Part shown: one piece after another, positions 22,196-34,158 of the stretch | How the letters are laid out: each line of letters begins with the position of its first letter | How positions within the stretch are numbered: position 1 is the stretch's first letter | Assembly (NCBI GenBank): GCA_023375675.1 | Contig: JALQBC010000005.1 | Coordinates: forward strand, 1,302,001-1,366,000 | Direction of reading: 5' to 3' | From: Cytospora piceicola | Taxonomy: Eukaryota > Ascomycota > Sordariomycetes > Diaporthales > Cytosporaceae | Length of the DNA: 64,000 nt | Position numbers and translations under genes: made by a program | The notes under the pieces: generated by a model | Databases searched by the model: none | The model's input: the letters and a program-made list of their open reading frames with translations, nothing else | Told to the model about the DNA's origin: nothing

Positions 22196-24879
22196 TCACG
22201 ACGCTGTGCTCCCACCTCCCAGGGTAACCTTCGGCACAAGCCACCACTCATGATACCCCTTATCAGGCAGAGGCACCTCAACCTTGACATCCGCCATCTC
22301 AACTCCCTTCTCCCTCTCCTCAACAACCTTCCTCAACGCACTCACGGCCAAGGATGCCTGGATAACACTCTTGAACTCACTCTTCCTCCCCGCCAACCAC
22401 CTCGCATGCGTCTCTCCCCCAACCGTAAAGGCCTCCGTCTCCCCGAACTTTGTCAGGTGCTCATAGCCCTTCTTCGCCCCGGCCACGGCAGCCTCAGCAC
22501 AGTCCAGTAGCTGCCTGTTTGACTTGTCGGGCTGTTTTGTGGACTGGACAAATTCGGCAAAGGGAGGGAGGTCAGGCAGCTCGATGGTGAGGAAGGGTCG
22601 CATGCGGATTTCGTAGCGGAGGGAGTCGGCGCTGTACGGGCGTGGAGGCGGAGATAGGAGGTTCAGGCGGTCGTAGATGAGTGTGTAGATGCTGGACAGG
22701 GCGTCGGCGAGCTCCCACGTCACCGCCGCGTCTAGGAGGGTTGCGCGGAGGTAGGACAGGGACCGGGTGACCTGCGCCTCCTGCGCGGGCGTGAAGGAAT
22801 TTGGCTTGGCCCTCAGGTCGTTGAGGCTGCGCACGGCAAACGCCTTGATCCGCTCCACGTGCCCGGCGCGGGTCCGAGCCAGGTAACTCAGATACCAGTA
22901 CATCCCCGCGAGCTCATCCGGCTGGTACACCTCAAGCTCAAAGCCTAGCTGGACGATCCACTCCATGAGCCGGAGCTTATACAGGTAAGCCCAACTCGAC
23001 AGCGGCAGGCTGTATGTCTCAGCAGGTCCGCTTCCCGAGCCTGCAAAGTTGGACTGATAGGCCATCGGCTTCTCGTCCAGCGCCATCTGCAACAACCCAT
23101 CAAGCTCCTCGGCATCGGCCTGGACCGTCTCCCAATCCTGAATAGCGTGACACAACGTCCTTCGCACACGGCATCGGTTTTGGCAGAAAGCGCGGAATAC
23201 ATCGAGGTAAGACTGGGCGGCGCGTTGCCGGAAGATCTCCATCTGGTGGGCAATGGCGAAGCGGGGGTCGTTCGGTGATTCGACCTTATCGTTGGCGGGG
23301 TCGAGTAGCCGGCTGCAGGGGAGGACAACGATGGAGAGGTCGTCGTCGAAGACTTGGCGGATGCTAAGGCGGCCTAGAAGGACCATGTCTTTGAAGAGGT
23401 AATTCTGGAGGAGGGTGCGAATGTATACCAAAGGCTGTGGCTTTTTGGCCTGGAAAGAAAGGACGAAGTTCTGAAGCATGTGTTAGTAGGACTAGGAAGG
23501 GCAAGTACAATTGAACCAATTGGTTTACATACCAAAAGACTTTGCGAATCATTGTACTTCAAGACGTCTGTGACCTCAATGCCATCCACAAAGAGTCGCT
23601 TGAGATGCGAGTATGCATCTTCGAAACCGAGCTGCACGATCGGTCGAGGTGGCATCGTGCTAGCCAGCCGGCGCTGCAACTTCACGCTGAAAGCTTCCGG
23701 AACAGGGGTGCTAAGTGAGTGCGACTCGTTGATAGGCTCGAGAATGGCCTTCATCTGGATCCAAGGTGTCTTCAGGGACTCAGGGTGGCTCCTGAGTTCC
23801 GAAAGTTCGATGGCACGGAGGAAGGCATATCTGAGTTCCAGACGGAAGTCCAATGCCTGCGCGATAGGCCCTAGGCTGTGCTTCATGCCCCTGAGAAGCT
23901 GACGGGCTTCTTGTATCACGTCTCGTACTTCCTCCCTGTCGATTTTGTCGGAAAGGGAGCGGTGGTAGGTGTTTGTGACAAAGTCCTCTTCCTATGCCGT
24001 CCTTCAGTAAGTGCCAAATGTATTCCAGCTTTTAAGATATCTTACCTCGTAATAATGCTCAAACTTGATACGCTCGTTCACATACCAAGATGCCTTGAGC
24101 AGACCCAGGCAGTATGCTCTCAATATCTGGAGCATGGGGTCCTTGTGCACATTGTCATCGGGGTCCCGTGTGAAATGAGCATCCTGTATCCTCTCAGGTC
24201 GGGGCATCATGATGGCCTCTAAGTAAGCGCTGGTGAAGAGAGTCTGGGACAACGGATAACCCAAATGCCAAGCCACCTGGCTCAAAGTCAGCAACAAGGC
24301 TCTGGACTCCTCCAGTCGAGATGAAGACGCACCTCGTGACAAAGCAGCTGGTCCATGATGCCTAGCACCTCCTGTGGTAGGAGAGTTCTTTTCACATCAT
24401 AGTCCTCATCCAGGGATTCTCCTGCAGCCAAACAACCGCTGTCCATCTTGGGGTCCATGATCTGTTGGAGCAAAGTCATTAGCTTGGTGTCCGATACCCG
24501 TCCGGTTTCTCCAGGGAACACATACCTCAAGAGCCCCGACGGATTCAAAGAGCGTGAAGTATCCATCCTTGACCAGCTCGCCCGGCTCGAGTGCTGTGCA
24601 CCAATTAGTCAATATACCAGGCTTGATGATGATGAGGAGCCTCGAAAAACTTACTCCCTGCCGCTGTGATGAATTTCTTCGTGATATCTGTGGTCACGAC
24701 TGCTTCACTCGTAATAACTGGAGGTGGAGGTTCGTCATCATCAATGATAAAAGAGTTCTGGTTGAGAGAGAGACCCAAGAAGTCTAAGCTCTGTTAGAGG
24801 GATGTGGTGCATAAATGTTTGAGGAGTCGTTGGGCTAAGGTTCCACACCTCTCGACATGCCAGAATCGTCCCTAATCAT
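22196..24879 (-). CDS. NAA35: NatC N-terminal acetyltransferase auxiliary subunit Naa35/Mak10
   Basis: Seven exons fit in phase: 24879-24849, 24783-24655, 24593-24526, 24461-24333, 24276-24046, 23991-23533 and 23470-22196, for 773 residues. The hallmark ALEIMDPKMDSG, reassembled across the exon 3/4 junction, identifies Mak10/Naa35. VAWHLGYPLSQTLFTS and the remaining length also agree. Naa35 is the large scaffold of the NatC complex. It positions the catalytic Naa30 on ribosomes to acetylate nascent chains starting Met-Leu, Met-Ile or Met-Phe. The first exon is short. An in-frame ATG at 24858 would give a protein seven residues shorter, and both starts splice into the same acceptor. The final exon ends in a Gly/Ser-rich tail. 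Confidence 0.88.
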
Positions 24880-25556
24880 CTTGGCCTTTTGAGATTTTCA
24901 ATGCTGGCTGGTCTCTCAATAAAAATGCTCTCTAGCAACGCGGCATTCCGACGAGAACTGAGCCGGGATTTGTTGGGGGTAGAGCGGAGAAAGTATGTGA
25001 GGTAGGTTGCAGGTTGGCAGCCTCGCGTAATCGACAAACGAATTGAGGTGAGGTGCAGTCGGAGTGCTTCGGGCAGAGATTTGTATCGCAGCTTCCCGGA
25101 GTTCCACCGTGATGCGTCAATCAAACCGGGACGAGCACAATTGATTACGGAAAATGTTATATGGATGAACATGAACCAGGACCTCGCAGTCCCCAAATTC
25201 ATGAGATCATGATAACCTAGAAGATTGGGTTCAAACGGTATGCAACAGGTGCTAGCGTCCGCTTTACTTGCCTGCCGTTTCTGGCACCAAAAAGGGGAGG
25301 CTACGGCATTACGGTAACTGAAGGCATCACGACAACATTGCGGATCAAAAGGATTCTCAAGCGTTTGGAGTATGAATTGGGCTTTTCTGGATACTCCGTC
25401 ATATGGTACAGCCGCACACGAACCTGACTTCATCCACGAAGCATCTTTACCTCTCGTCTACCAAGCCCGTTGCGCGCCTGTCCCCCGAACAGGGCCTCCA
25501 TATGTATCCGCCCCTTGTCCAATTCCCTTGATCTCCCACTAGTTTACACCTTATGC
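24880..25556. other. Intergenic: NAA35 promoter and ATP15 3' flank
   Basis: About 680 bases. A minus-strand frame crosses it, but its peptide has no recognisable feature. I see no repeat or RNA gene. Confidence 0.55.
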
Positions 25557-25941
25557 TTATGAGGAGGAAGCAGCCTCGGCCGAAGCGGCAGCGTTTGCCG
25601 CAGCAAGATTCTTGGTCTCGCCCTGCTTGCCGTTCTGTTCGCAACCGCACCGTTCGTCAGTAATCTGTCCGATGCATCCGACGGACCGCTCCGTCTTCCC
25701 AGGCCAAACTCACCGTCCACTTCGAGAATCGGAGGTCCTGCACTCCGCGGCGCTCGGCGGCGAGTCTCTTGTCGTCCTTCAGGCTGCGGCGCACGACGCG
25801 GCTGGCGACCGCGAGGTAGCGGTTGTAGCTGTGCAGTTGGTCGCTTGTCAGTGCCCGGGGCTCCTTCGTAGCCAAATGAGAAATGTAGGCGGGCTCGGTT
25901 GGAACTCACGTAAGACCTGAGGCTTTCCAGGCGAACGTCAT
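25557..25941 (-). CDS. ATP15: F1Fo-ATP synthase subunit epsilon, mitochondrial
   Basis: Three small exons, 25941-25910, 25828-25714 and 25634-25557, join in phase to give 74 residues. The protein starts MTFAWKASGLTYNRYLAV and continues with VVRRSLK and FSKW. This matches mitochondrial ATP synthase epsilon, a small subunit of the central stalk that contacts gamma and delta. Like its orthologues it is very short and has no cleavable presequence. The C-terminus is an Ala/Ser-rich tail. Because each exon is under 40 codons the gene is easily missed by simple frame searches. It lies between NAA35 and QCR2 on the same strand, 406 bases downstream of the QCR2 stop. Confidence 0.88.
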
Positions 25942-26347
25942 CTTGTCTGTAGTTGTGTGGAGTTGGGTTGTTCCTAAAGATGACGATTCTGGAGGTTCGC
26001 CGACAAAACAGCTCAAGGAAGCCAACCGATCCCGAGCCTGGCCGCGGCCGGCTCCTTAGCGTCACGTGACACCGCCTCTGGCAGATGACCGATCGACATA
26101 GCGTATATATAACGTATATATAATGTTGCCATTCAATTCACTCGCATTGTTTCGATTTGGAACGCATATTGACAGGTTCTTTTGCAATGATTACTGTCAC
26201 GCCTGGATGTCCGGACAGATGAAATTTTGAAAGCTTGAGTCTAGAGAAAATTGCTATATTCCCAGAGCCCATGGCACCTCTAAAACGGCTCGAACTGTTG
26301 ATACATTTTTTCCGTTTCCCCCGTGATGCTTGTAATGAACTAGGATT
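25942..26347. promoter_or_regulatory. ATP15 upstream region with tandem TATATATA-like boxes
   Basis: This lies between the QCR2 stop and the ATP15 start. Around 26100-26124 the sequence CGTATATATAA occurs twice in tandem, about 160 bases upstream of the ATP15 start codon, and could serve as a TATA element on the minus strand. The assignment rests on sequence likeness and distance only. Confidence 0.35.
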
Positions 26348-27923
26348 CTATATCTTGAGGCCGATCTCCTCCGCGTATGGGAGAACAAACAGGTCACCCG
26401 TCGCCGCCACCGTCGCCTTACCATCCAACAACGCCTTCGCAGCCTAAAACGAGGGTTGTCAGTAGGGGTACTCAACAGAATGGAGAAGGAATCATAACTT
26501 ACCGCCTTGACCTTCTCGGCGGTTACAGCCTCGTAGCCCTTCAGGGCATCCGTGACCTGGAAGATCTTGCCGCCGTGGATCAGGCTGTTACCAGCAGAGA
26601 CCATACCAGTGCCAGTCAACTCGTTGGCAGTCAGGAGGTCAAACTTGGCCTTAGCGATAGCCTTGGTCAGAATCTCCTTGGTGACACCAGACTCAGCAAC
26701 GCTCTTCAGGGCCTTGACGGCCTCCTGGGCGCCGTTGCGGACGGCCTGTGCGGAACCGGTGATCTGGATGGTCATGAGACCAGCGTCGGTGTAGGCGAGG
26801 TTCTTGGCCACAATGGTGGAGCCCTGGGCGGCAGCGGCAGCCTTGGAGAGCAGGCTGAAACCGGGAGACCACTTGATGCTGGAGTCACCACCGAGCAGAG
26901 CGGAGAGGACGGCAACATCGGCCTTGTCGGCGTGCAGGTTGGAGCCGGGGAAAGCAAGGACCATGGCGTTGGAGCCGGACAGGGAAGTCCGCTGCTCGCC
27001 ACCGTAGTACTTGGAGGCCTCGGTGAACAGCTTGACACCGCTGGAGGAGGAGGCTGGGACGTCCCTGAAGAAGGGCTCGATCCACTTGGACAGGTTGGCC
27101 TGGGTGGTACCGTCGGCAACGATCGCGATGTTGGGCTTGGTGTAGGCAGCCTGGGCGAAGGCGGCGACCGAGTTCTCAGACAGGTAAGGGCCAAGAGATG
27201 TCGAGTTGGAAGGGTAGATGGAGGAACCGAGACCCTTGTGGAAGGCAACAGCGTGCGCGGTATCGAGGGCCTGGGCCAGAGCGTTGTGTCCTAGCTTAGC
27301 CTGCTTCAGGTGCAGGACCGACTCGACCTCTTCGTGGAACTCGTGGGCTAGATTTGACCGTCAGCTGCCGTGCTTTGTCCAGCACAAATCGACATATATA
27401 TATAATCCACGTACTTGTGTATCTCGTCTTGGTGATGACCTCACCGAGGAGCTCAGTGAAGTAGGGCAGGTCATCCCGCAGGAAGGCAGCCTCAACAACA
27501 AGAGCCTCTCGGGTGTGGTATGCCTTCAATTGACCTCCCAACAGCTCAGCCTCTCTCGTGATTCTCAGAGCGGATCGCTTATCGGTGTTCTGCGCGCAGG
27601 AAACTAATTAGCTCATCTTTCCCTCCCATCCGGCCGGTATCGCCAGAGGCTCGTAAACTCGCCTTGAAGGCAAACTCCTCCAGCCCGACGGACAGACCAG
27701 GCAGCGGCTGGTATCTGGTTCCGGCCTTTGCGACGATGGCAAGGCGAGCGGTCGGGCTTCGGGGGTCACGGCTGGCGACCTTGATGCCGTTGATGTCGGT
27801 GGATTCGTAAGAGGCGGCCTCGGTCGAAGCAGCAGCGGCGTAACCGCGCTGGGCGACCTTGGCACAGTCTTGCCTCCGGAGGGCAAGACGAGCGCCCCTC
27901 GTCAGAGCTGATCGGCCGATCAT
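26348..27923 (-). CDS. QCR2: Ubiquinol-cytochrome c reductase core protein 2 (complex III)
   Basis: Four exons, 27923-27663, 27589-27415, 27347-26503 and 26443-26348, give 458 residues in continuous phase. The N-terminus is rich in Arg and Ala with no acidic residues (mitochondrial presequence). It is followed by the M16 peptidase-like fold of core proteins, with GLEEFAFK joined to NTDKRSALRITREAELLGG and then HEFHEEVESVL. Core protein 2 is a structural, catalytically inactive member of the processing-peptidase family on the matrix side of complex III. It lacks the HxxEH zinc site, as expected. The first intron begins with GC instead of GT (AAG then GCGAGT). Only this junction restores the conserved EEFAFKNTDKRSAL sequence. 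The last exon encodes the normal C-terminus ending GLKI. Confidence 0.92.
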
Positions 27924-28934
27924 GTTGTGAGGGGTGGGTGGTGGTTGTCAATTGACGGGATTGTTGTCTGCGACAATTACCTGTCCGGTTAGGAAACGAG
28001 CCTTGGAAGCTTTGGCGATTGAATTTCTTGCGGCTCCGGCTTGACCCGTGCCTAAGCAACAACCGCTTAGCCCGGATTGGCTGGAGGCTCTTTTAACTGC
28101 ACCAGGGGCGTCAGCTTACCTTTGGGGTAAGGTTTATGCAAGGCTATAGAATGATCAAAAGCAAACATAATCAACATCAAGTCATTGTAAGAGTTGAAAC
28201 AGACTTGATAGTCCTCATAAACATGTTGGAATCAAGCATCCTAGCGAAGTGATCTTTGTAGATACTCCAGATGAGCCTGCATTTGGGGCGCACCTAATTT
28301 CACTCTGTACAAGAATCCCATCCAGCCTCCTTACATGACCTACATCGGTTTTCATGTATGCCTTCACAATATATGAATGTTGCAGCTAACTATAAGTACT
28401 TGCTTTGCACAACCTTGGAACTTGAAATAGCAGACTTCATCTGGTCTTGTATGTCAGAAGTCGGTTTGGGAGAGAATATACCTAGGTAGGTACTAAGAAC
28501 AATGAAGCTAGGAGAGCAGAAGAGTACCTGCTACATATATTGTGTATAGTAAATGCGTAGAGGCTAAAAGTCTCTGATACTTGTCACCTGGGCACCTGGC
28601 CATTTGGGCAGCCTACAACCGTGCGAGGCTTGTGCTGTGGGAGTCAACCGGCAAGCCATGGAGGGGCAAAGAGCGCATTCAATTACTCGTTACCCACCAT
28701 CAAAATTTCACCGCGCTTGAGCTTCACCCATGGAACTTTGTTATTACTGCTGAACACGCTTTTGCATAATTTCAAGTTGCTGACTGTCTTTCAATTCCCG
28801 TTCGTCAATCGCGAACTCTCCACATTCTCATCAATGACTCCACGGTAGCAACACTGGCCACCTAGGGATAGTGAGAGGATCTCTAGAGGCCGAACTCCAT
28901 CACGTACTCTGAATCCCACTGCCTATCACCCACC
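27924..28934. other. Divergent promoter region of QCR2 and RPC82
   Basis: About 1 kb between two divergent start codons. It includes one palindromic CCTAGGTAGGTAC motif at about 28480-28496. The frames on the plus strand at 28581-28848 are short and not convincing. No RNA gene was recognised. Confidence 0.6.
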
Positions 28935-31115
28935 ATGCAGGCTGTAAGTGAACCCCTCCACCACAAATTGTTCTCCAAGGAGTCGCGAGCGCTTCACGTT
29001 ATCACCAGGACTGACATACACGTCTACAGACCAAGAACCTTACTGAGCTTTGCGCTCAACTTGTAGATGATGTCTACGGCGAGCTACCCTCGGTATGTAC
29101 AACTGTCGCAAAGTATATAGTGGTCGGTAGTGTCTAACCTCTTTCGCAGCGCATATTCGCCGCCCTCTTAACCAAAGGCCGAGCCTCAATACCACAGCTC
29201 ATCCAGTACACCTCGCTCACCCCCCGACAGCTTCGCCATGGACTTGTTGTCCTACTACAGAACAACCTTCTCTACTACAGCATCGAATCCGGCCATGCGG
29301 TCTACACAGCAAACTCCGATGCCGCCTACAACATCATTCGCATTGGCAAGATCCTGGACATGATCGGCACGATATATGGTGAGGAGGAGAAGGAAGTCAT
29401 GCAGAATCTGCTCAGCATGGGTCACGCCCAGGTAGAAGACCTGAGGGATGCGTACCAAGCAAAATTTAAACAGGCAGCTCGCCTCGCGCCCGCTGTCAAC
29501 GGAGATGCGCACCACGATGAGGAGGAGGAAACAACCGGGGCCAAGAAAAACAGCAAGACCGGGTTGTATGTCAACTCACTGGCGCAGCTTGACGATGTCC
29601 TGTGTCGGTTGATACAGGCCGAGTTGGTGGCCAAGGTTGACGAGGAGTCTTTCCGCAGCCCTGAGGATAGATACAAGTCTGTTGAAGACGAGATCATCAA
29701 GACCTTTTTCGCTGGAGGTATCCGGGGCTCCAAGGGTAAAGAGGAATATGCGGGAAAGCTGTCCAAACGGCTGCGGGAAATGCGCGACGAACCTTTCAGT
29801 CTCAAGCGAAAGCTCCAAGCCCAGATCTCCATCAGCAAACGGAGGAAGGTCTCGGGCTATAGCTACGTCAATGGAACCGATACCTCCGACAACGACCTGG
29901 CCCTCGCAGTAGGTTTTCGTTTGACAGATTTCCAAGGAGTTGAACTGACACTTATACAAGGGAGACACTGTTTTGCGAATCAACTACGAGAAATGCACCG
30001 TGCAGCTACGCAACCAGCAGCTCGCCCACGTTGTGTCAGAACTATATGGCGAAACTACCGCTGAGGTGTACGCCACCTTGCTCGAGCAATTGAGCAAGAA
30101 GATTTCCCGATGCCACTCGAACCCGGAGATCAACGACGACGACGACGACGACTTTGCGCAAAGCCTCAAAGTTTCCACCAACGAGGTATTCGACAACCTG
30201 AACCCCGCGCTTGATGTCTCCACGGGCGTTGGAAAAGTAGGCGCCAAGATGACGGATCGCAAGAGCGCCAACCGGATCTACGATCTTCCACCAGAGACTA
30301 AGAAACCCCTGATCGAAGAGGCAGAGGTTGTCGGCGAGGCTAGTTCCGATGAAGAGGAGGCAGATGAAGCCAACGGTCACGCCATGGATGAGGACGACGA
30401 CGAGGGCGTGGATTTGCAGCCTGCTGCAAATGGCGTGAATGGCGTGAATGGAACCAAGGTGAAGTTCAACGATGTTGGACCGGCCAAACTCACCCGAAAG
30501 GAGCACTTCCGACAACACCTCTTGTTGCTCTGCGAGGGCCAGCACAAGTTTCTCCGTCACTGTGCCATGGAGCAGTGGACGGTGGATTTCGAGCCCCTGG
30601 TGCGCTCTCTACAGGAGATGGAGTTGGATACTGTCATTCAGCGCAGTGTCGGCCAGCCCGGACTTCGCCTCGTGCGCATCCTTCGAAGAGTCGGCAAGAT
30701 GGACGAGAAGACACTGCCAAACATGGCTCTGATGTCCAAGGGAGATGTCCAGCGCTTGATGCTGAAGATGCAGATGTTCGGATACGTCGACATGCAGGAG
30801 ATCCCCCGTGACAACAACCGAACTGCTAGCCGCACCCTGTTCCTCTACTGGACGGACAGCACCCGATGCCTCGATCGTTTGATCGACAACACATACAAAG
30901 CCATGCTTCGGTGCCTACAGCGACTCCAGGTTGAGCGACAGATGGAGCGAGAGGTGCTCGACACGGTGAAGCGGGACGATGTTCGTGGTCGGGAAAAGGA
31001 GGTGATGGAGGGACGGTTTTACAACCGGTTTGTCCGGGTGTCCGAGGTCCAGGAGAAGCTTCTGGCCCATATCATGAGGCTGGACAACTTGGTGGGAACA
31101 CTCAAGGATTTCTGA
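28935..31115 (+). CDS. RPC82: DNA-directed RNA polymerase III subunit C82 (RPC3)
   Basis: Four coding exons, 28935-28943, 29030-29092, 29150-29908 and 29961-31115, join in phase for 661 residues. The first encodes only Met-Gln-Ala. Conserved stretches include the N-terminal winged-helix part (LCAQLVDDVYGELPS, then RIFAALLTKGRASIPQLI and LRHGLVVLLQNNLLYY). The C-terminal part contains LVRILRRVGKMDEK, ALMSKGDVQRLMLKMQMFGYVDMQEIPRD and a final coiled region ending LDNLVGTLKDF. This is the C82 family, part of the C82-C34-C31 subcomplex of Pol III that opens the promoter and selects initiation sites for tRNA and 5S rRNA genes. An acidic linker with a DDDDD run lies in the middle. The position of the 9-nt first exon rests on the ATG, the GTAAGT donor and phase. 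Confidence 0.9.
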
Positions 31116-31800
31116 GCTGCTGCGTTGCACAGCTATACGGAAACTCGTGTGTTCGATATTGTGTTCTCCTTTTCACTAGACCCAAGACGCAACGGAGCGT
31201 CTTCACTATGGTCTTGATTGTGTGCATCAACGAGCACCTAAAATTGCATCGGCGGGCGTTATAGGCAAGGCTTTTTCAGGGATTCACAAAACGGCGGCGT
31301 TCACAAATATGGTTTCTCATGTTGACCACATTGGCTCAGATATGGGCGCTAGCAACTATACCCACGGAAGACGCTGAAGAGATGATAGATATATCATAGG
31401 CAGCGGTTGTTCGATATTTTGTGAGAGCATAGATACCACGAAATGAATGATCCTTACGAATTAAATACCACTGCACCCCATAATGATAAGACCAGTGCCA
31501 AAACCCATCGCCCTCAGCGAATTGCGGCCATGTGTATTGCCGATTATCGCCAGCTAGTGGGGGTCTGTGAGGGGGAGCTCAAGCGGATCGTCCCCTGCAG
31601 CTCTCCACCACAGCGATAAAAAAAATCTTGAGCGACACTCGGAGCTCATAAACCTTCTTTTTGAGACTTCTTCCTTGCACGCGATCAATTGTCAATCACC
31701 GCCGTGTCAAATCTTCCAGTCCAGTCCAGTCCAGTCCTGTCGCGTCAATATCCTCTCATTTCTGTATAGCCCCTTTCGATTCTATCATTCCACAGCAAAG
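31116..31800. other. Intergenic between RPC82 and GGC1
   Basis: About 685 bases holding the RPC82 3' flank and GGC1 promoter. A CCAGT pentamer is repeated at about 31712-31736, about 65-90 bases upstream of the GGC1 start codon, so it lies in the leader or core promoter. Nothing else was seen. Confidence 0.6.
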
Positions 31801-32927
31801 ATGTCTCCCGCCAACCTTTCGGAGAAGGAGTCCAACCTGGCACGCCTGCTGGGTTCTGGTGCGTGCGCCCCGTCCCGGATTAGCTCCGTATGAACCCATA
31901 TTGACTGTCTACAGGCTCTGCCGGTATTTCTGAGCTCGCCGTCTTCCACCCCGTAAGCTTCCCCAAGATCCGACTGCAGTCGCAAGCTGCCGCCGCACTT
32001 ACAGTAAGCTGACGGGAACTTCACCGGCCAGGTCGACACGATCGCAAAGCGCCTCATGAGCAACGAGACCAAGATCAAGAACTCGACCCAACTCTCCGCC
32101 GTCATCTTCAAGGACAAGGCCGCCGCACCCCTCGGCAAGAAGTTTGTGTCGCTGTTCCCGGGTCTGGGCTACGCAGCGGGCTACAAGGTCCTCCAGAGGA
32201 TATACAAGTACGGCGGACAGCCCATTGCCCGTGATTACCTGACGAAGCACTATGGCTCCGACTTCGAGGCCGTCTTCGGCAAGAAGACCGGCAAGGCTAT
32301 CATGCACTCGACGGCAGGATCCATCATCGGAATCGGCGAGATCGTCCTCCTCCCCCTCGACGTCCTGAAGATCAAGAGGCAGACAAACCCCGAGGCGTTC
32401 CGTGGCCGTGGCGTGCTCTCCATCGTCAAGGATGAGGGCTTCGGTCTCTACAGAGGATGGGGATGGACGGCTGCGCGCAACGCGCCTGGCTCGTTTGCGC
32501 TGTTTGGTGGTTCTGCCTTCGCCAAGGAGTACCTCTTCAAGCTCCAGGACTACAACAAGGCCACTTGGTTCCAGAACTTTGTCGCCTCTATCGCTGGTGC
32601 GACGGCGTCTCTTATTGTCTCGGCTCCCCTCGATGTCATCAAGACGCGTATCCAGAACAGGAACTTCGAGAACCCCGAGAGCGGCATGCAGATCTTGACT
32701 AAGATGGCACGCAACGAGGGTATGGGTTCCTTCTTCAAGGGCCTTGTCCCCAAGGTAAGATCATCCCCAAAGCCACCCGCCACTGCATGGGGGAAAGATT
32801 GAATGATCTGAATGGCGAGACTGACTACTTCCTCCTACAGCTCCTGATGACCGGCCCCAAGCTGGTGTTCTCGTTCTGGCTTGCCCAGACGTTGATCCCC
32901 GCTTTCGATAAGATGCTGGCCAAATAA
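31801..32927 (+). CDS. GGC1: Mitochondrial GTP/GDP carrier
   Basis: Exons 31801-31858, 31915-31952, 32032-32754 and 32841-32927 join in phase for 301 residues. The carrier signatures are all present: HPVDTIAKRLMSN (split by intron 2), LPLDVLKIKRQTNP and APLDVIKTRIQNR. This set, with the long segment KAAAPLGKKFVSLFPGLGYA after the first helix, matches Ggc1 (formerly Yhm1/Shm1). Ggc1 exchanges matrix GDP for cytosolic GTP across the inner membrane and affects iron homeostasis and mitochondrial DNA maintenance in yeast. The start gives a short N-terminus without presequence, normal for carriers. No residue of the signatures is missing. Confidence 0.92.
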
Positions 32928-34158
32928 ATCCGGAAACCATGTTGATTATGCGGACGACGATCATGTACAACTCTATAATAGACTGACTGGCGGGGGATCA
33001 AATGGCGTTAAGCTGGGAAGGAGGGAAAATCAATGTCTTGTTCTTCTTATACATATGCATCGATGAGCGATTTCAGGATCTGCTCTTGTCGCTACGACTT
33101 TTACAGTAGGAAGGCCAGGATCACAAGGACTGGCTTTGAAAATAAAATACCCAACTCTTTACTCTTTACTCTTTACTCTTTACATACATTTATAAATACA
33201 TACATACGTACATACGTACATACAAAAAACGTGGGACAACAGGGGAGACGCATCAAAGGATCTTGGGAGATCCATTATTTCTGCATCCTTTTTGTTTTTT
33301 ATTATATTTTAAATTCAATTACTTCTTCTCTCCAAGCTCCATCCGTCAGTCCGTCTCCTCCTTCCTACATCCCAAATTAGGTGATGCTTATCACAAGCGA
33401 GGGTCACGATTGGTCCTTATCGCTCCTACCCCAGATGCGCCCAGACCATCAGATGTGCCTGGATCCACATGGCGAGCCACCCAAATTCCGGGATGAACCG
33501 AAGCGAGCGCGAGCGAGTGGGCAGCCAGTCAAGGACTGGACCAGCAGACCAGTTAGGACCAGTTAGGACCAGTCAGACCAGTCAATACCAGTGGGCGGTC
33601 GCTGCAGTGTGCCTGTCAGCCTGTGTGTGCCCCAACCACCCTGCCACCTTTCCAAGGTTGAGGGAACATTGGTGACGCGCCTTGCCCAATCCAGACCGTT
33701 CGCCTGGAAACACTGGGAACAAAAACGGCTTGCACGCGTCAACAGACAACAGCGACTGGTCGTACCGAACGGATCCGTACCTGGGACCCAACATTGAAAC
33801 ATGCCCACAGTCGAAATCTTATGTCTTCCCTCTATTTTTTTTGCCTCATACAGCAATTCTTGTCGGTCAATAGAGCCGATGCCTTGTCTACACCTTGACT
33901 CTCTTCTTTTTTCCCTCATTGATTTGGTTTGGTTTGGTTTGGTTCCCGGATCAGTCAGTCCCAAGGAACTCCTCCCTCACCTTTTCGCCCTGCTCTTTTT
34001 ACGTACCATTTCCTAATTTACCGCCTTTTATCGCTGATACCCGCCCCCGCCATTATACCCGGTCAACAAACCCATCCTTGCTTGCTTCGAACCATTTCCA
34101 TTCCAGCAGGCCACTAAGACACCACGATACCCACGACCAGTCCAAACTAATTCACGTC
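32928..34158. other. Intergenic, low-complexity, between GGC1 and the coiled-coil gene
   Basis: About 1.2 kb. Just 3' of GGC1 are ACTCTTT tandem repeats (about 33157-33186) followed by CATA/CGTA tetranucleotide repeats (about 33187-33228). Further on are GACCAGTTAG-type repeats (about 33541-33592) and a GGTTT pentamer run (about 33922-33944). The C/T-rich stretch before 34159 is typical of fungal leaders. No gene supported. Confidence 0.6.

Noticed and set aside
24288..24566. Start at MDTSRSLNPSGL as the N-terminus of NAA35
   Set aside because: That segment reads through an intron. Splicing GAG to ATC recreates the conserved ALEIMDPKMDSG, and upstream exons continue the frame.
26377..27294. 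305-codon plus-strand frame opposite QCR2
   Set aside because: It is an antisense shadow. QCR2 on the minus strand is certain from conserved sequence and splicing.
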